A stretch of 20,313 nucleotides of DNA from CAIMZW01 sp037133095 (lineage in GTDB: Bacteria > Actinomycetota > Actinomycetes > Nanopelagicales > Nanopelagicaceae). The notes beneath the pieces are model-generated. The model made no database searches. It worked only from the letters and a program-made list of their open reading frames with translations, and was not told the DNA's origin. The stretch is taken from contig JBAXOT010000030.1 in the NCBI GenBank assembly GCA_037133095.1, forward strand, positions 1-20,313, in the 5' to 3' direction. Position numbers and translations under genes: made by a program. Shown piece after piece: positions 1 to 6,892 of the stretch (the stretch's first letter is position 1; each line of letters opens with the position of its first letter).

Positions 1-53
1 CCCGTGTTACCGCCGTGAAAGGGCGATGTCCTAGGCCTCTAGACGATGGGGAC
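1..53 (-). tRNA. tRNA-Glu(UUC), 5' part, cut by the window start
   Basis: Read on the minus strand, the segment begins GTCCCCATCGTCTAG and continues with a D-arm, an anticodon stem-loop and the variable region typical of bacterial tRNA-Glu. The anticodon loop is CTTTCAC, giving anticodon UUC at 17-19, and the stem has one G-U pair at its base. The T-arm and the 3' acceptor strand lie beyond base 1, so whether CCA is encoded cannot be seen. The match to the general tRNA-Glu layout is close along the whole visible part. Confidence 0.93.
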
Positions 54-63
54 GCTAAGCAGA

Positions 64-88
64 GGCAAGGGTATCGGAGAGCCTTGCC
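64..88. other. Perfect 7-bp inverted repeat between tRNA-Glu and the SIMPL gene
   Basis: GGCAAGG (64-70) and CCTTGCC (82-88) are exact reverse complements around an 11-base loop. The element lies just upstream of tRNA-Glu and downstream of the SIMPL-domain gene, both on the minus strand. It has no T-run on either side, so it is not a classical terminator; it may be a U-less terminator, a processing hairpin or chance. Confidence 0.3.
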
Positions 89-109
89 AAGGTAAAACTG
101 AGCCTGAGT

Positions 110-174
110 TAGGCGATATACCTGCGCCTAAACTAGGCGATATACCTGCGCCTAATCTAGGCGATATACCAGCG
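110..174. repeat. 24-bp tandem repeat (two full copies and one partial) of hairpin-forming units
   Basis: Copies begin at 110, 134 and 158 with period 24. The first two are nearly identical; the third matches for 13 bases, has one mismatch, then matches again briefly. Each full copy carries TAGGCG and CGCCTA, which are reverse complements, so hairpins can form within a unit (9-base loop) or across the unit boundary (CGCCTA, 3-base spacer, TAGGCG). The third copy is the coding end of the minus-strand SIMPL gene: it encodes the last residues (YIA) and the TAG stop. The other copies are downstream duplicates. They may act as a T-less terminator or mRNA-stabilising structure for that gene. Confidence 0.75.
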
Positions 175-879
175 GAGATTGACTGAAACTGTCACGTCTT
201 GCTGACCGAGATCGACCGTAGTGGCTCCGGCATCAGATTTTGCCAAGGCCATATAGACGCCTGGGAACTGAGAAGGGGCAGATGCTTCTTCCATATACAT
301 GACAGGTCCGAGCTTCACTCCGAGGAGTTTGGCGTAAGAAAGTGCCTTGGCGCGTGCGCTCTTGATCGCGGCAACACGGGCGGCTTCAGTAGCGCCGTCG
401 TTATTGAGAACAAATGGTGTGACGCCATTGATTTGAAGCGCATCAGTTCCGACCGCAATTACTGCATCAACGATGGTGCCGGAGTTCTTGGCATTGCGGA
501 TGACAACATCAAAAGATTGAGAAGCGCGATAACCAATCAGGACCGAACCACCGGTTTGGGTGTAGTTATATTCAGGATAAACCGTGAGGGCAGTGGTCTT
601 AATATCTTTTGTGGCAACTCCATTTGAAGTCAATGCGGTTCGAACTGCCGATGCCGCAGTCGAGGCACTAGCAAGAGCCGCCTTATTGTTCGCGCCAACG
701 ATGGAGATCGAGGCGTTAAGACGAACGGCATCAGGTGTCACTTTCACGGTACCGGTAGAACTTAGGCTGATGTACCTGGTTGGTGAAGTTGCTGCCTGGG
801 CAGATGAGCCCGAAACAAGTGCACCAGCGAGACCTAATACGGCGAGAAGTGAGATGGCTGAACTACGTTGAAGTTTCAT
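157..879 (-). CDS. Secreted SIMPL-domain (DUF541) protein
   Basis: This 240-residue exported protein has a signal peptide (basic start KLQR, hydrophobic stretch about residues 8-23, likely cleavage after AQA near residue 29). The rest follows the SIMPL/DUF541 pattern: an early 'ISLSSTGTVKVTPDAV' strand motif, a central helix region with an 'LTVYPEYNYT' segment, a 'GYRASQSFDVVIRN' strand and a late 'ARAKALSYAKLLGVKLG' helix. The family includes periplasmic or surface proteins linked to oxidative-stress defence, but the biochemical role is unknown. I chose the ATG at 877-879 because AAGGG (plus-strand 887-891) sits 7 bases upstream; an ATG 18 bases earlier would leave the signal peptide with an odd N-terminus. 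The stop codon lies inside the tandem repeat. It is divergent from the Sua5 gene. Confidence 0.88.
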   Translation of the reverse strand: MKLQRSSAISLLAVLGLAGALVSGSSAQAATSPTRYISLSSTGTVKVTPDAVRLNASISIVGANNKAALASASTAASAVRTALTSNGVATKDIKTTALTVYPEYNYTQTGGSVLIGYRASQSFDVVIRNAKNSGTIVDAVIAVGTDALQINGVTPFVLNNDGATEAARVAAIKSARAKALSYAKLLGVKLGPVMYMEEASAPSQFPGVYMALAKSDAGATTVDLGQQDVTVSVNLRWYIA

Positions 880-941
880 GACCATACCCTTGCACATTTT
901 GCCTGTGCTTTCGGCGCTAAATTGGTGAGAGAATTCTGACT

Positions 942-1898
942 GTGACCATTTTGTCCGCGTGTACGACAGATACGATTATTGGCGCTGCACAAGCGTTAAT
1001 TGATGGTGCATTAGTTGTATTCCCCACTGAGACTGTTTATGGCTTAGGTGCCGATGCCACGAATCCAGTAGCCGTCGCGCGGATATATTCGACCAAGGGC
1101 CGCCCCGAGAACCATCCCTTGATCGTTCACATTCCGTCGATAGATTCCCTCGGGGATTGGGCATCTGCTATTCCAGAATATGCAATTACGTTGGCTCGAG
1201 ATTTTTGGCCAGGTCCATTGACCATGGTTGTAACTCGCAGCGCGCTCGCTGGTGATTTCATCACTGGTGGACAAAACACGGTTGGCTTGCGCGTTCCGGC
1301 CCAACCATTAGCGCTTGCGCTTTTGAAGTCTTTCGTTTCCTTGGGCGGCAAAGGAGTTGCGGCTCCCAGTGCTAATAGGTTTGGTGCAGTTTCTCCAACC
1401 ACTGCCACAGCCGTAGAAGAAGAACTTGGTCTTTTTCTCGATCTCGATAGAGACTTGATTCTTGACGGTGGTCCATCACTTGTTGGTGTCGAATCTACAA
1501 TCGTTGACTGCACCGGTCGCGCGCCCCGGATACTTCGACTTGGTGCAATTACAGTCGCGATGATTGAAGAGAGCACCGGCCTAAAAGTTGAGGCAATCGT
1601 GCAGCAAGAGATTCGAGTCTCAGGTTCGCTGGATTCGCACTATTCACCCAAAGCACGAGTTGTTCTCGATGCGATTGCGGAAGGCGGTGACGGCTTCATT
1701 GCTTGGTCAACTGTTCCTACGCCAACTGGGGCGATTCGACTGGCTTCGCCATCAAATATCGAACAATATGCGCGCGATTTGTACGCGGCCTTGCGCCTTG
1801 GTGATCAGCTCGGTCTTACAACAATCGCAGTTCTCCAGCCTGAGGGTGAAGGTTTGGCCGAGGCCATTCGTGATCGGTTAAAAAAGGCTGCCTTTTAG
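942..1898 (+). CDS. L-threonylcarbamoyladenylate synthase, two-domain Sua5 type
   Basis: The enzyme makes threonylcarbamoyl-AMP from threonine, bicarbonate and ATP, the first step of t6A37 modification of ANN-decoding tRNAs. The YrdC-like domain (about residues 1-205) carries 'VFPTETVYGLG' (26-36), the KxR-type motif 'KGRPENHPL' (52-60), and 'PSANRFG' (142-148) with the SxN signature. The segment 'GSLDSHYSPKA' (228-238) matches the linker that closes the active site in Sua5. The C-terminal Sua5 domain is present but short: 318 residues overall, against roughly 340-350 in many Sua5 proteins. The start is GTG, with a weak GGTGAGAG purine stretch about 11 bases upstream. The gene is the first of a plus-strand run and is divergent from the SIMPL gene; a possible -10 TAAATT lies at 918-923. 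Confidence 0.92.
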   Translation: MTILSACTTDTIIGAAQALIDGALVVFPTETVYGLGADATNPVAVARIYSTKGRPENHPLIVHIPSIDSLGDWASAIPEYAITLARDFWPGPLTMVVTRSALAGDFITGGQNTVGLRVPAQPLALALLKSFVSLGGKGVAAPSANRFGAVSPTTATAVEEELGLFLDLDRDLILDGGPSLVGVESTIVDCTGRAPRILRLGAITVAMIEESTGLKVEAIVQQEIRVSGSLDSHYSPKARVVLDAIAEGGDGFIAWSTVPTPTGAIRLASPSNIEQYARDLYAALRLGDQLGLTTIAVLQPEGEGLAEAIRDRLKKAAF

Positions 1899-1955
1899 CT
1901 GCTTCCTGACCGTGCGCACTTGTGGTTATGGCACCTCTACTCCAAACTTTGATTC

Positions 1956-2300
1956 ATGAGCGACGAACTGATACCAAAACCCACTTTGCCGCCGACTTAC
2001 TCACGCCGAAGCGTCGACTGGCGCAGTCTCTACCTTTATGCGGTCTGTTTAATTGCCCTATTGGTCTCTTTGGTGGCGGTTGCCAGCGCGCTGCGAAGTG
2101 GGGTCGCTTTGATTTATCCCGACCCTGGCTATGTTGATCCGAATTTGTCGAAGGCTGCTTCAGATGTGGCGAAGGCTTCGCAATCCAGCCAAAATCGCCA
2201 CAATTCCGTGAAAGGGATTTTGGATGGTGCAACAACCCTTATCGTCTCGGCGCCTCTGTATCTCTATCATTGGAAGCTGGTGAAACGCGCTTCAAATTAG
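1956..2300 (+). CDS. Small two-helix membrane protein, possibly DUF5671-like
   Basis: This 114-residue protein has two predicted membrane helices, about 25-47 (after a basic 'SRRSVDWRSLYLY' start) and about 87-105, ending in 'YLYHWKLVKR'. The pattern of a 'LYLYAV' helix, a short loop with 'PDPGYVDP', and a terminal helix ending in HW plus basic residues resembles DUF5671-type proteins of Actinobacteria and Chloroflexi, from memory only. No catalytic motif is visible. There is no clear Shine-Dalgarno sequence before the ATG. It lies 57 bases after Sua5 and may share its transcript. Function unknown. Confidence 0.75.
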   Translation: MSDELIPKPTLPPTYSRRSVDWRSLYLYAVCLIALLVSLVAVASALRSGVALIYPDPGYVDPNLSKAASDVAKASQSSQNRHNSVKGILDGATTLIVSAPLYLYHWKLVKRASN

Positions 2301-2558
2301 CGCCGCGGGACAAGATGTCCAGATTCAGCGGGGTTCGCGACTCGAATATTTGGGGATTTTTTAATCGGTCATACTTTTTTATTGCGGCTCGGCAAACTCC
2401 CAGTTTCAAAGGGGAAGTCTACAATCGTCCGAAACTCCAAAGTGTCAGCGCTATCCGATAACTTTGGAACAGCCTCCAAGAGAAGTGTTAGTCCCACACT
2501 TGGATCTTGTGAAGTGCCTTTCCAAGTGGGATGGTGACGCATCGTTGAGGGGGTTCGC
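2301..2558 (+). promoter_or_regulatory. Leader and intergenic region before the LuxR-type gene, with two inverted repeats
   Basis: No gene is visible in this 258-base gap. It contains T-rich stretches (2358-2363, 2376-2381) and two inverted repeats near the LuxR-type gene. The first is TTGGA (2464-2468) with TCCAA (2475-2479). The second, stronger, is TCCCACACTTGG (2492-2503) with CCAAGTGGGA (2522-2531), complementary apart from one bulged base. The ribosome binding site AGGGGG (2548-2553) follows, 5 bases before the GTG. The inverted repeat could be an operator for the regulator itself or an mRNA leader hairpin. I could not place a convincing promoter. Confidence 0.45.
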
Positions 2559-3371
2559 GTGCAGGAACGAGAAGCTGCGAGTGCGCATTTCGCGTTTGTC
2601 GGACCAGACGACGACCCATACGACCTTTCAGTCCTAGGTGAATTGGTTGAATATCTTCGAATTGAGAAACCACCTCTTGGGGCGATTGCAAAATACCTCG
2701 TGGAAAAAACTCTATGTCAGTTTGAAGTATCCAATATTTTTTTTAGCGCCATCCGACTAAATGGTGCGGTTTATTATCCTGCCGGTTATGGCTATAACCC
2801 CCAGTATTTTTCTAATGATCCAGAGAGATTAGTTTCCACTGATACCCCGGCCAATGAAACGTTGCGCACCGGAAAAATCATGGCCTGTGGCAGTTATGAC
2901 GAATATCTATTCAGCAACCCCACCAATGCAGAGTTGCTCTATCCTCGCGGATTTGCCTCCGCAATCTCCTGGCCGATTCCAGATTTTGGTGCTGCCATCG
3001 TGACATCTGACATCGAACTTGCTGTGACCCCGAATCTCGAATATTTCTTTGAGCGCATGGGTTCTTTGCTCGCGCTCTACCTCATGCTTAATGAGAAAGC
3101 GAAGCCCACAAAGGAAATCACCCCGAGCAACCAGCCGGAACAACTTCTTACCCTTACCAAACGGCAGTGGGCGATTTTGGAAGATATTCGCAAAGGGGCA
3201 ACGAATTTGGCCATTGCACGCAAATTTGGCTTTAGTGAATCCACAATTCGTCACGAAACCATGCGAATCTATGAGAAATTGAATGTTCGAGGTCGAGTAG
3301 ATCTCCTGGACTCCCGAATGTCGCCGCCTATCGCGCACCCAACGGATAACCCGTCTACCGTTGGTTCATAA
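2559..3371 (+). CDS. LuxR-family transcriptional regulator with an N-terminal GAF-like sensor region
   Basis: The C-terminal part (about 197-252) is a LuxR-type helix-turn-helix: 'LTKRQWAILEDIRKG', then 'NLAIARKFGFSESTIRHETMRIYEKLNV'. Compared with the usual pattern, the conserved T-x-R-E is T-K-R-Q and the recognition helix has R-H where V-K is typical, so DNA contacts may differ. Residues about 30-175 form an alpha/beta region with the size and secondary structure of a GAF-type sensor, but no ligand or cofactor residues are evident. A Pro/Ser-rich tail follows the HTH. The start is GTG with a strong AGGGGG 5 bases upstream. A large imperfect inverted repeat in the leader suggests autoregulation (inference). 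No response-regulator receiver domain and no paired kinase are nearby. Confidence 0.85.
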   Translation: MQEREAASAHFAFVGPDDDPYDLSVLGELVEYLRIEKPPLGAIAKYLVEKTLCQFEVSNIFFSAIRLNGAVYYPAGYGYNPQYFSNDPERLVSTDTPANETLRTGKIMACGSYDEYLFSNPTNAELLYPRGFASAISWPIPDFGAAIVTSDIELAVTPNLEYFFERMGSLLALYLMLNEKAKPTKEITPSNQPEQLLTLTKRQWAILEDIRKGATNLAIARKFGFSESTIRHETMRIYEKLNVRGRVDLLDSRMSPPIAHPTDNPSTVGS

Positions 3372-3435
3372 CCCTTCAAAAAACCTTTACAATTCAACCC
3401 GCACTACTGGTCGGTCTAAAAGCCCTGGTAAGTGA

Positions 3436-3508
3436 GGGCCTCTAGCTCAGTCGGTAGAGCAACGGACTTTTAATCCGTGGGTCGTCGGTTCGATCCCGAC
3501 GGGGCCCA
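3436..3508 (+). tRNA. tRNA-Lys(UUU)
   Basis: The 73-base gene folds fully: acceptor GGGCCTC (3436-3442) with GGGGCCC (3501-3507) and discriminator A3508; D-arm with GCTC/GAGC; anticodon stem ACGGA/TCCGT with loop CTTTTAA, anticodon UUU at 3469-3471; T-arm with GTTCGATC. CCA is not encoded, since CTTA follows the discriminator. A weak promoter candidate precedes it: TTCAAC (3393-3398), 16-base spacer, TCTAAA (3415-3420). Confidence 0.97.
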
Positions 3509-3564
3509 CTTATCCTCATTGGGCGCGACTGTTCATTTAAATTGCAAACTGTTTAACTTGTTTT

Positions 3565-4269
3565 ATGCATCCCTCCGCCTACTCAAACGGCCAGAAGTTT
3601 TTTGAGCGCTACTGGCAGCCCACCATGTCCAAAGTGCTCGAAATGGGCTCCTACGATGTCAACGGCACCCTTCGAGATTTGCAGCCAGCAGGTTCGGATT
3701 GGGTGGGTGTCGATTTAGAAGCCGGACCTTCAGTGGATTTGGTTGTGGCACAAACTAGCCGGCTTCCTTTCGCGGATAGCACATTTGACGTGGTTCTCGC
3801 GTCCAGCGTCTTGGAACATGATTCGACCTTCTGGCTTACCTTCAATGAAATGGTGCGGGTCGTAAAAGATGGCGGGTATATCTATCTCAATGTGCCATCC
3901 AATGGCTTGGTGCACCGCCATCCAGTAGATGTTTATCGGTTCTATCCCGATGCAGGTAAGGCGCTCTTAGATTGGGGCGCATTGACTCGACCAGGTTTGT
4001 CACTTGTGGAGAGTTTTGTTGGTTTACAAAATGATGGGCTTTGGAATGATTTTTGCGCAGTATTTGGAATGAACGCGCTGACACCGGAAAAATTCCTGCA
4101 CACGGATACGCCCTTTAATAATTTATGGCTCGAAGGTGAATTTGTTTCCGAGACCTTTGAAGCAAGGACAGAGGATTTTCGAATTATTCTCCACCAACAA
4201 GTACGAATCTCGGAACTAGAAAATCAGCTGAATCAACTTAGGCTTGAAATCAACCGGCTTACCAATTAA
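3565..4269 (+). CDS. Class I SAM-dependent methyltransferase (Methyltransf_11-like)
   Basis: This 234-residue protein has a class I methyltransferase core. Motif I is 'KVLEMGSYDVNG' (23-34), with G-S-Y-D in place of the usual G-x-G. The acidic residue after strand 2 lies in 'WVGVDLEAGPSVDLV' (46-60), and 'LPFADSTFDVVLASSVLEH' (67-85) covers motifs II/III. 'VRVVKDGGYIYLNVPS' (97-112) matches the post-core strand. The last 25 residues are a predicted coiled coil ('ISELENQLNQLRLEINRL'), unusual for the family and suggesting oligomerisation or a partner. There is no Shine-Dalgarno sequence; TAACTT at 3554-3559, five bases before the ATG, may be the -10 of a leaderless transcript. It probably leads the unit with the NifX-like and glycosyltransferase genes, which suggests a glycan or small-molecule substrate; the target is unknown. 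Confidence 0.85.
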   Translation: MHPSAYSNGQKFFERYWQPTMSKVLEMGSYDVNGTLRDLQPAGSDWVGVDLEAGPSVDLVVAQTSRLPFADSTFDVVLASSVLEHDSTFWLTFNEMVRVVKDGGYIYLNVPSNGLVHRHPVDVYRFYPDAGKALLDWGALTRPGLSLVESFVGLQNDGLWNDFCAVFGMNALTPEKFLHTDTPFNNLWLEGEFVSETFEARTEDFRIILHQQVRISELENQLNQLRLEINRLTN

Positions 4270-4283
4270 GGAAATGGTGTTTC

Positions 4284-4622
4284 ATGAACTCATTTGTCGC
4301 TTGCGCAACTTTGCTTCCGGATGGATCCATTGGAGGTGGCTGGGGAAAAGCGAATACCGTAGCCATCGCCGAAATTGTCGAGGGAAAAGTGGCGGCGTGG
4401 CGAGTGGAAGAAGTGGGTTGGCGGGCACTGCACGATACGGGAACTGAGGGTAGTCATCATGCCCGAATCGTGCGGTTTCTCAATGACAATAAAGTGACTG
4501 TGGTGGCCACCGGGCATATGGGTGATGGTATGCAAAACACTTTAGGGAAAATGGGCGTGAAGGTTCACTTGGATGTCAGTGGCGAGGCGAAGAGCGCCTT
4601 AGAAGCGCTCGCCCGAGGTTAA
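4284..4622 (+). CDS. Small NifX/NifB C-terminal-like (Nitro_FeMo-Co superfamily) protein
   Basis: This 112-residue single-domain protein fits the dinitrogenase FeMo-cofactor-binding fold: an N-terminal strand region, 'VEGKVAAWRVEEV' (32-44), 'GSHHARIVRFLNDNKVTVVATGHMGDG' (56-82) and 'MGVKVHLDVSGEAKSALEAL' (90-109). The helix following H-H-A-R-I and the glycine-rich G-H-M-G-D-G turn are the strongest matches. Such stand-alone proteins occur in many bacteria that do not fix nitrogen, with unknown ligands; the His pair and His78 could bind metal (inference). AAGGAA (4268-4273) gives a ribosome binding site 10 bases before the ATG, next to the methyltransferase stop, so the two are co-transcribed. 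In the same frame, a 12-codon open stretch follows the TAA stop and ends at a second TAA (4659-4661). Confidence 0.75.
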   Translation: MNSFVACATLLPDGSIGGGWGKANTVAIAEIVEGKVAAWRVEEVGWRALHDTGTEGSHHARIVRFLNDNKVTVVATGHMGDGMQNTLGKMGVKVHLDVSGEAKSALEALARG

Positions 4623-4661
4623 GATTTGCTCGATGATGTATCCAAAGATTTGGGTGGTTAA

Positions 4662-5720
4662 TTGACAAAGATTGCTGCAGTCATGGCTGCCAAGAATGAG
4701 TGGCCGCTGCTCGCTGCATCAGTTTCGCACGCCCTTTTAAATTATGCCGACCACATTTATCTCTTTGATCATTCGAGCACGGACAACTCAAAAGCCGGAA
4801 TTGCCGAACTCATAAAGGTATTTCCTGGCCGAATATCTTTTTTTGAGTCGGACCATCATCCCTTTGACCAGGAATCAGTTTTTAATATCCTTTTTTCTCG
4901 CGCCTGCCAAGATGGTTACGACTGGGTTCACTTCCTTGATGCTGACGAGTTCTTAATCATTGAACCCGGGAAGAACCTAGCCACCATTCTCGATACCGTT
5001 GATTCTCAGTGGTCAGGGCTTGCCTTGCGCGTTGAGAACTACATTATTCATTCCGATAATGAACTTGGGTTAATCGAAGAGTTAGAGGCGGCAAATTTTC
5101 GGGCTCACTCCAATACCGAGTTGGGCGAACCGATAGAAACTTTTCTTGAATCAGTTCAGCAAGGTCGAAGAATCCCACAGGAAAAACTCACCTCCTCCAA
5201 AATGTTGGTTCGGACCAATCCCAATATTTTCGTTTCGCATGGTGGACATCAGTTGAAATATGGCGACGGAATTGACTGGGTGCAATTTGACTCCCGAGTT
5301 GCCGGTGCGGACCCTCTCAATCTCTTCGTTGCTCACCTGCCCTACACCTCTATGGATCGATTGCGAATTCGTAACACTCGAAAATTTTTAGACAGTGGTG
5401 TAGATGTGAGATTTCGCATTGTCGAAAATTTATCTGCCGAAAGCGAGTTGCTGAACTTCTGGCGCACTACCCGTTTGGCCCCGGGTGAAGAGGAACCTGC
5501 ACTTTCACAAGGCAGGATTTTCCAGGACGAAACTCTCGTCTATGCCCTGGCAAAAACCTGCGACTTACTTCGAGCAAATAAGCAGTTGTCGGGTCAAGTA
5601 CCACCTGGAGAACTCGGTCCGGATTTTGCCGGTGAGGCTTTTACCTTTGGCGAAGTCATCGCCCAGGTGCGTCGCTATATCAACGGGGCGGATCAATACT
5701 GGCCAGGGATGAAGAAGTAA
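4662..5720 (+). CDS. Glycosyltransferase family 2-like protein (GT-A fold)
   Basis: The 352-residue protein begins with a GT-A nucleotide-sugar-binding pattern: 'AAVMAAKNEWPLL' (5-17), 'DHSSTDNS' (36-43), then 'DWVHFLDADEFLII' (87-100), whose D-A-D is the metal-binding DxD. The 'DADEF' form and the 'ESVFNILFSRACQ' helix resemble the Glyco_tranf_2_4 group, whose acceptors are poorly known. The C-terminal 200 residues hold 'VSHGGHQLKYG' and 'VAHLPYTSMDRLRIRNTRKF', seen in the same group. No membrane segment is visible, so it is probably cytoplasmic and may act in surface polysaccharide or glycolipid assembly. The start is TTG, with GGGTGG 5 bases upstream. It follows the NifX-like gene by 39 bases, probably in the same transcript. 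Confidence 0.85.
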   Translation: MTKIAAVMAAKNEWPLLAASVSHALLNYADHIYLFDHSSTDNSKAGIAELIKVFPGRISFFESDHHPFDQESVFNILFSRACQDGYDWVHFLDADEFLIIEPGKNLATILDTVDSQWSGLALRVENYIIHSDNELGLIEELEAANFRAHSNTELGEPIETFLESVQQGRRIPQEKLTSSKMLVRTNPNIFVSHGGHQLKYGDGIDWVQFDSRVAGADPLNLFVAHLPYTSMDRLRIRNTRKFLDSGVDVRFRIVENLSAESELLNFWRTTRLAPGEEEPALSQGRIFQDETLVYALAKTCDLLRANKQLSGQVPPGELGPDFAGEAFTFGEVIAQVRRYINGADQYWPGMKK

Positions 5721-5778
5721 AATTGTTCTCACGCTTTTGTTCATCACCTTTTTGGCACGTTCAGTAGTAATCTACTAA

Positions 5779-5905
5779 CCCACGGGAGTTCAGTAACACT
5801 GGGCTGAGAGGAAGAGTTCGTACTCTTCGACCGTCGAACCTGATCTGGGTAATGCCAACGCAGGGAGACCACTCTTACCCGTGTCCATCAAGGAGGACAC
5901 AGGAA
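5779..5905 (+). promoter_or_regulatory. TPP (THI-box) riboswitch with a translational expression platform
   Basis: The aptamer core is clear. CTGAGAG (5804-5810) follows helix P2, formed by AGTTCAGT (5787-5794) with ACTGGGCT (5798-5805), including two G-U pairs. P3 is GAAGAGT (5811-5817) with ACTCTTC (5822-5828). The conserved stretch GAACCTGATCTGGGTAATG and the closing CAGGGAG (5861-5867) follow. A canonical P1 helix is not obvious. Downstream, GTGTCC (5881-5886) and GGACAC (5895-5900) form a hairpin that holds AAGGAGG (5890-5896), the ribosome binding site of thiB, partly in its stem and loop. CCCGTG (5878-5883), overlapping that stem, is complementary to CACGGG (5781-5786) in the aptamer. 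Thiamine pyrophosphate is expected to shut down translation of the importer. Confidence 0.93.
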
Positions 5906-6892
5906 ATGAATATCGCGAAGAAGAAATTAGTTGTTGTTTCAACACTGTTAGGTGCCATCGCTCTGGTTTTTACTGCTGTCTATTTCACTGGTACGCCAAA
6001 AGTTTTAGATGTCACTTTGGTGACGCACGATTCTTTTGTAATGAGTAAAGAGTTGATTGCAGATTTTGATAAAACGACTGGGTACAACTTAAAACTAATT
6101 AAAGCTGGTGATGTGGGCAGTCTGACCAATCGGCTAATTCTTACGAAAAATTCCCCGATAGGTGATGCCGTATTTGGCATCGATAACACCTTTATCGGCT
6201 TGGCGAAGAGTGCGGGTATTCTCAATGGGAAAATCGCCGCCACCGATTTTGGTGATGTCTGTTTCAACTATGACAAACTCTGGTTTACGGCGCACAAGAT
6301 CGCGATACCAACATCAATTAAAGATCTGATCATGCCAAACTATAAGAACCTTTCGGTTGTCGAAAATCCGAATTTCTCCTCCACGGGTTTGTCGTTTTTA
6401 GCCGCGACCGTCGACCAATTTGGAGTCCAGGGTTGGCAGGATTACTGGAAGGCCCTAAAAGCTAATGGGGTAAAAGTTGATTCGGGATGGGAGAGCGCGT
6501 ATTACACAGATTTTTCTGGTTCCAGCGGAAAGGGAAAGTTCCCCATCGTTTTGAGTTACGCATCTTCGCCCGCCGATGAAGTGAGGCCCAATGGACAGAG
6601 CCAGACCGCCGCACTGCTGGATGGCTGCTTTCGTCAGACTGAGTTTGTGGCAGTCCTCGACCATGCCAAGAACCCGCAAGGCGCGAAAGCCTTGATCAAA
6701 TACCTGCTTGGACCGAAATTCCAATCCAGCATTCCTTCATCAATGTATATGTTTCCAATCGACAAGGGCGTGGCACTTCCGCACCAGTGGCGAACATTCA
6801 CTCAACTGGCGGGGAAGACTTATGGCGATCAGCTGGATTTCGCTGCCGCTCGCAAGAGTTGGTTGGCGGAATGGTCGGCGATCTTTGCCTAG
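5906..6892 (+). CDS. thiB: Thiamine ABC transporter substrate-binding protein
   Basis: The 328-residue protein matches the ThiB/TbpA family in length and pattern: 'VTLVTHDSFVMSKELIADFDKTTGY' near the start, 'LTNRLILTKNSPIGDAVFGIDNTFIG' after it, 'VENPNFSSTGLSFLAATV' and 'FPIVLSYASSPADEV' in the ligand cleft, and 'AKALIKYLLGPKFQ' near the end. It captures thiamine or its phosphates outside the membrane. The N-terminus has 'KKK' and one hydrophobic segment (about 8-28) but no lipobox cysteine, so it may stay anchored by an uncleaved signal or be released. I chose the ATG at 5906 because AAGGAGG lies 9 bases upstream and the signal segment begins there; an in-frame ATG at 5852 falls within the riboswitch. 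Controlled by the TPP riboswitch; first gene of an operon with thiP. Confidence 0.93.
   Translation: MNIAKKKLVVVSTLLGAIALVFTAVYFTGTPKVLDVTLVTHDSFVMSKELIADFDKTTGYNLKLIKAGDVGSLTNRLILTKNSPIGDAVFGIDNTFIGLAKSAGILNGKIAATDFGDVCFNYDKLWFTAHKIAIPTSIKDLIMPNYKNLSVVENPNFSSTGLSFLAATVDQFGVQGWQDYWKALKANGVKVDSGWESAYYTDFSGSSGKGKFPIVLSYASSPADEVRPNGQSQTAALLDGCFRQTEFVAVLDHAKNPQGAKALIKYLLGPKFQSSIPSSMYMFPIDKGVALPHQWRTFTQLAGKTYGDQLDFAAARKSWLAEWSAIFA

Noticed and set aside
110..174. Possible CRISPR array
   Set aside because: Units are contiguous with period 24 and no unique spacers, and one copy is coding sequence; no cas genes are present.
199..871. Open frames on the plus strand across the SIMPL gene
   Set aside because: They are antisense to a well-supported gene, have no recognisable domain and no ribosome binding site.
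2286..2340. Terminator after the small membrane protein
   Set aside because: GGACA/TGTCC and GCGC/GCGC stems exist, but they are short and not followed by a T-run at the right place.
4284..4622. Evidence for nitrogen fixation from the NifX-like gene
   Set aside because: The fold is widespread outside nitrogen fixers and no nif structural or assembly gene is in the window.
5852..5905. Longer thiB starting at ATG 5852
   Set aside because: That ATG lies in the conserved core of the TPP aptamer, whereas the ATG at 5906 has AAGGAGG and the signal segment.
6822..6884. Longer thiP starting at ATG 6822
   Set aside because: It would overlap thiB by 71 bases and add a tail unlike ThiP; the TTG at 6885 gives a short basic tail and an 8-base overlap, though the choice is not certain.
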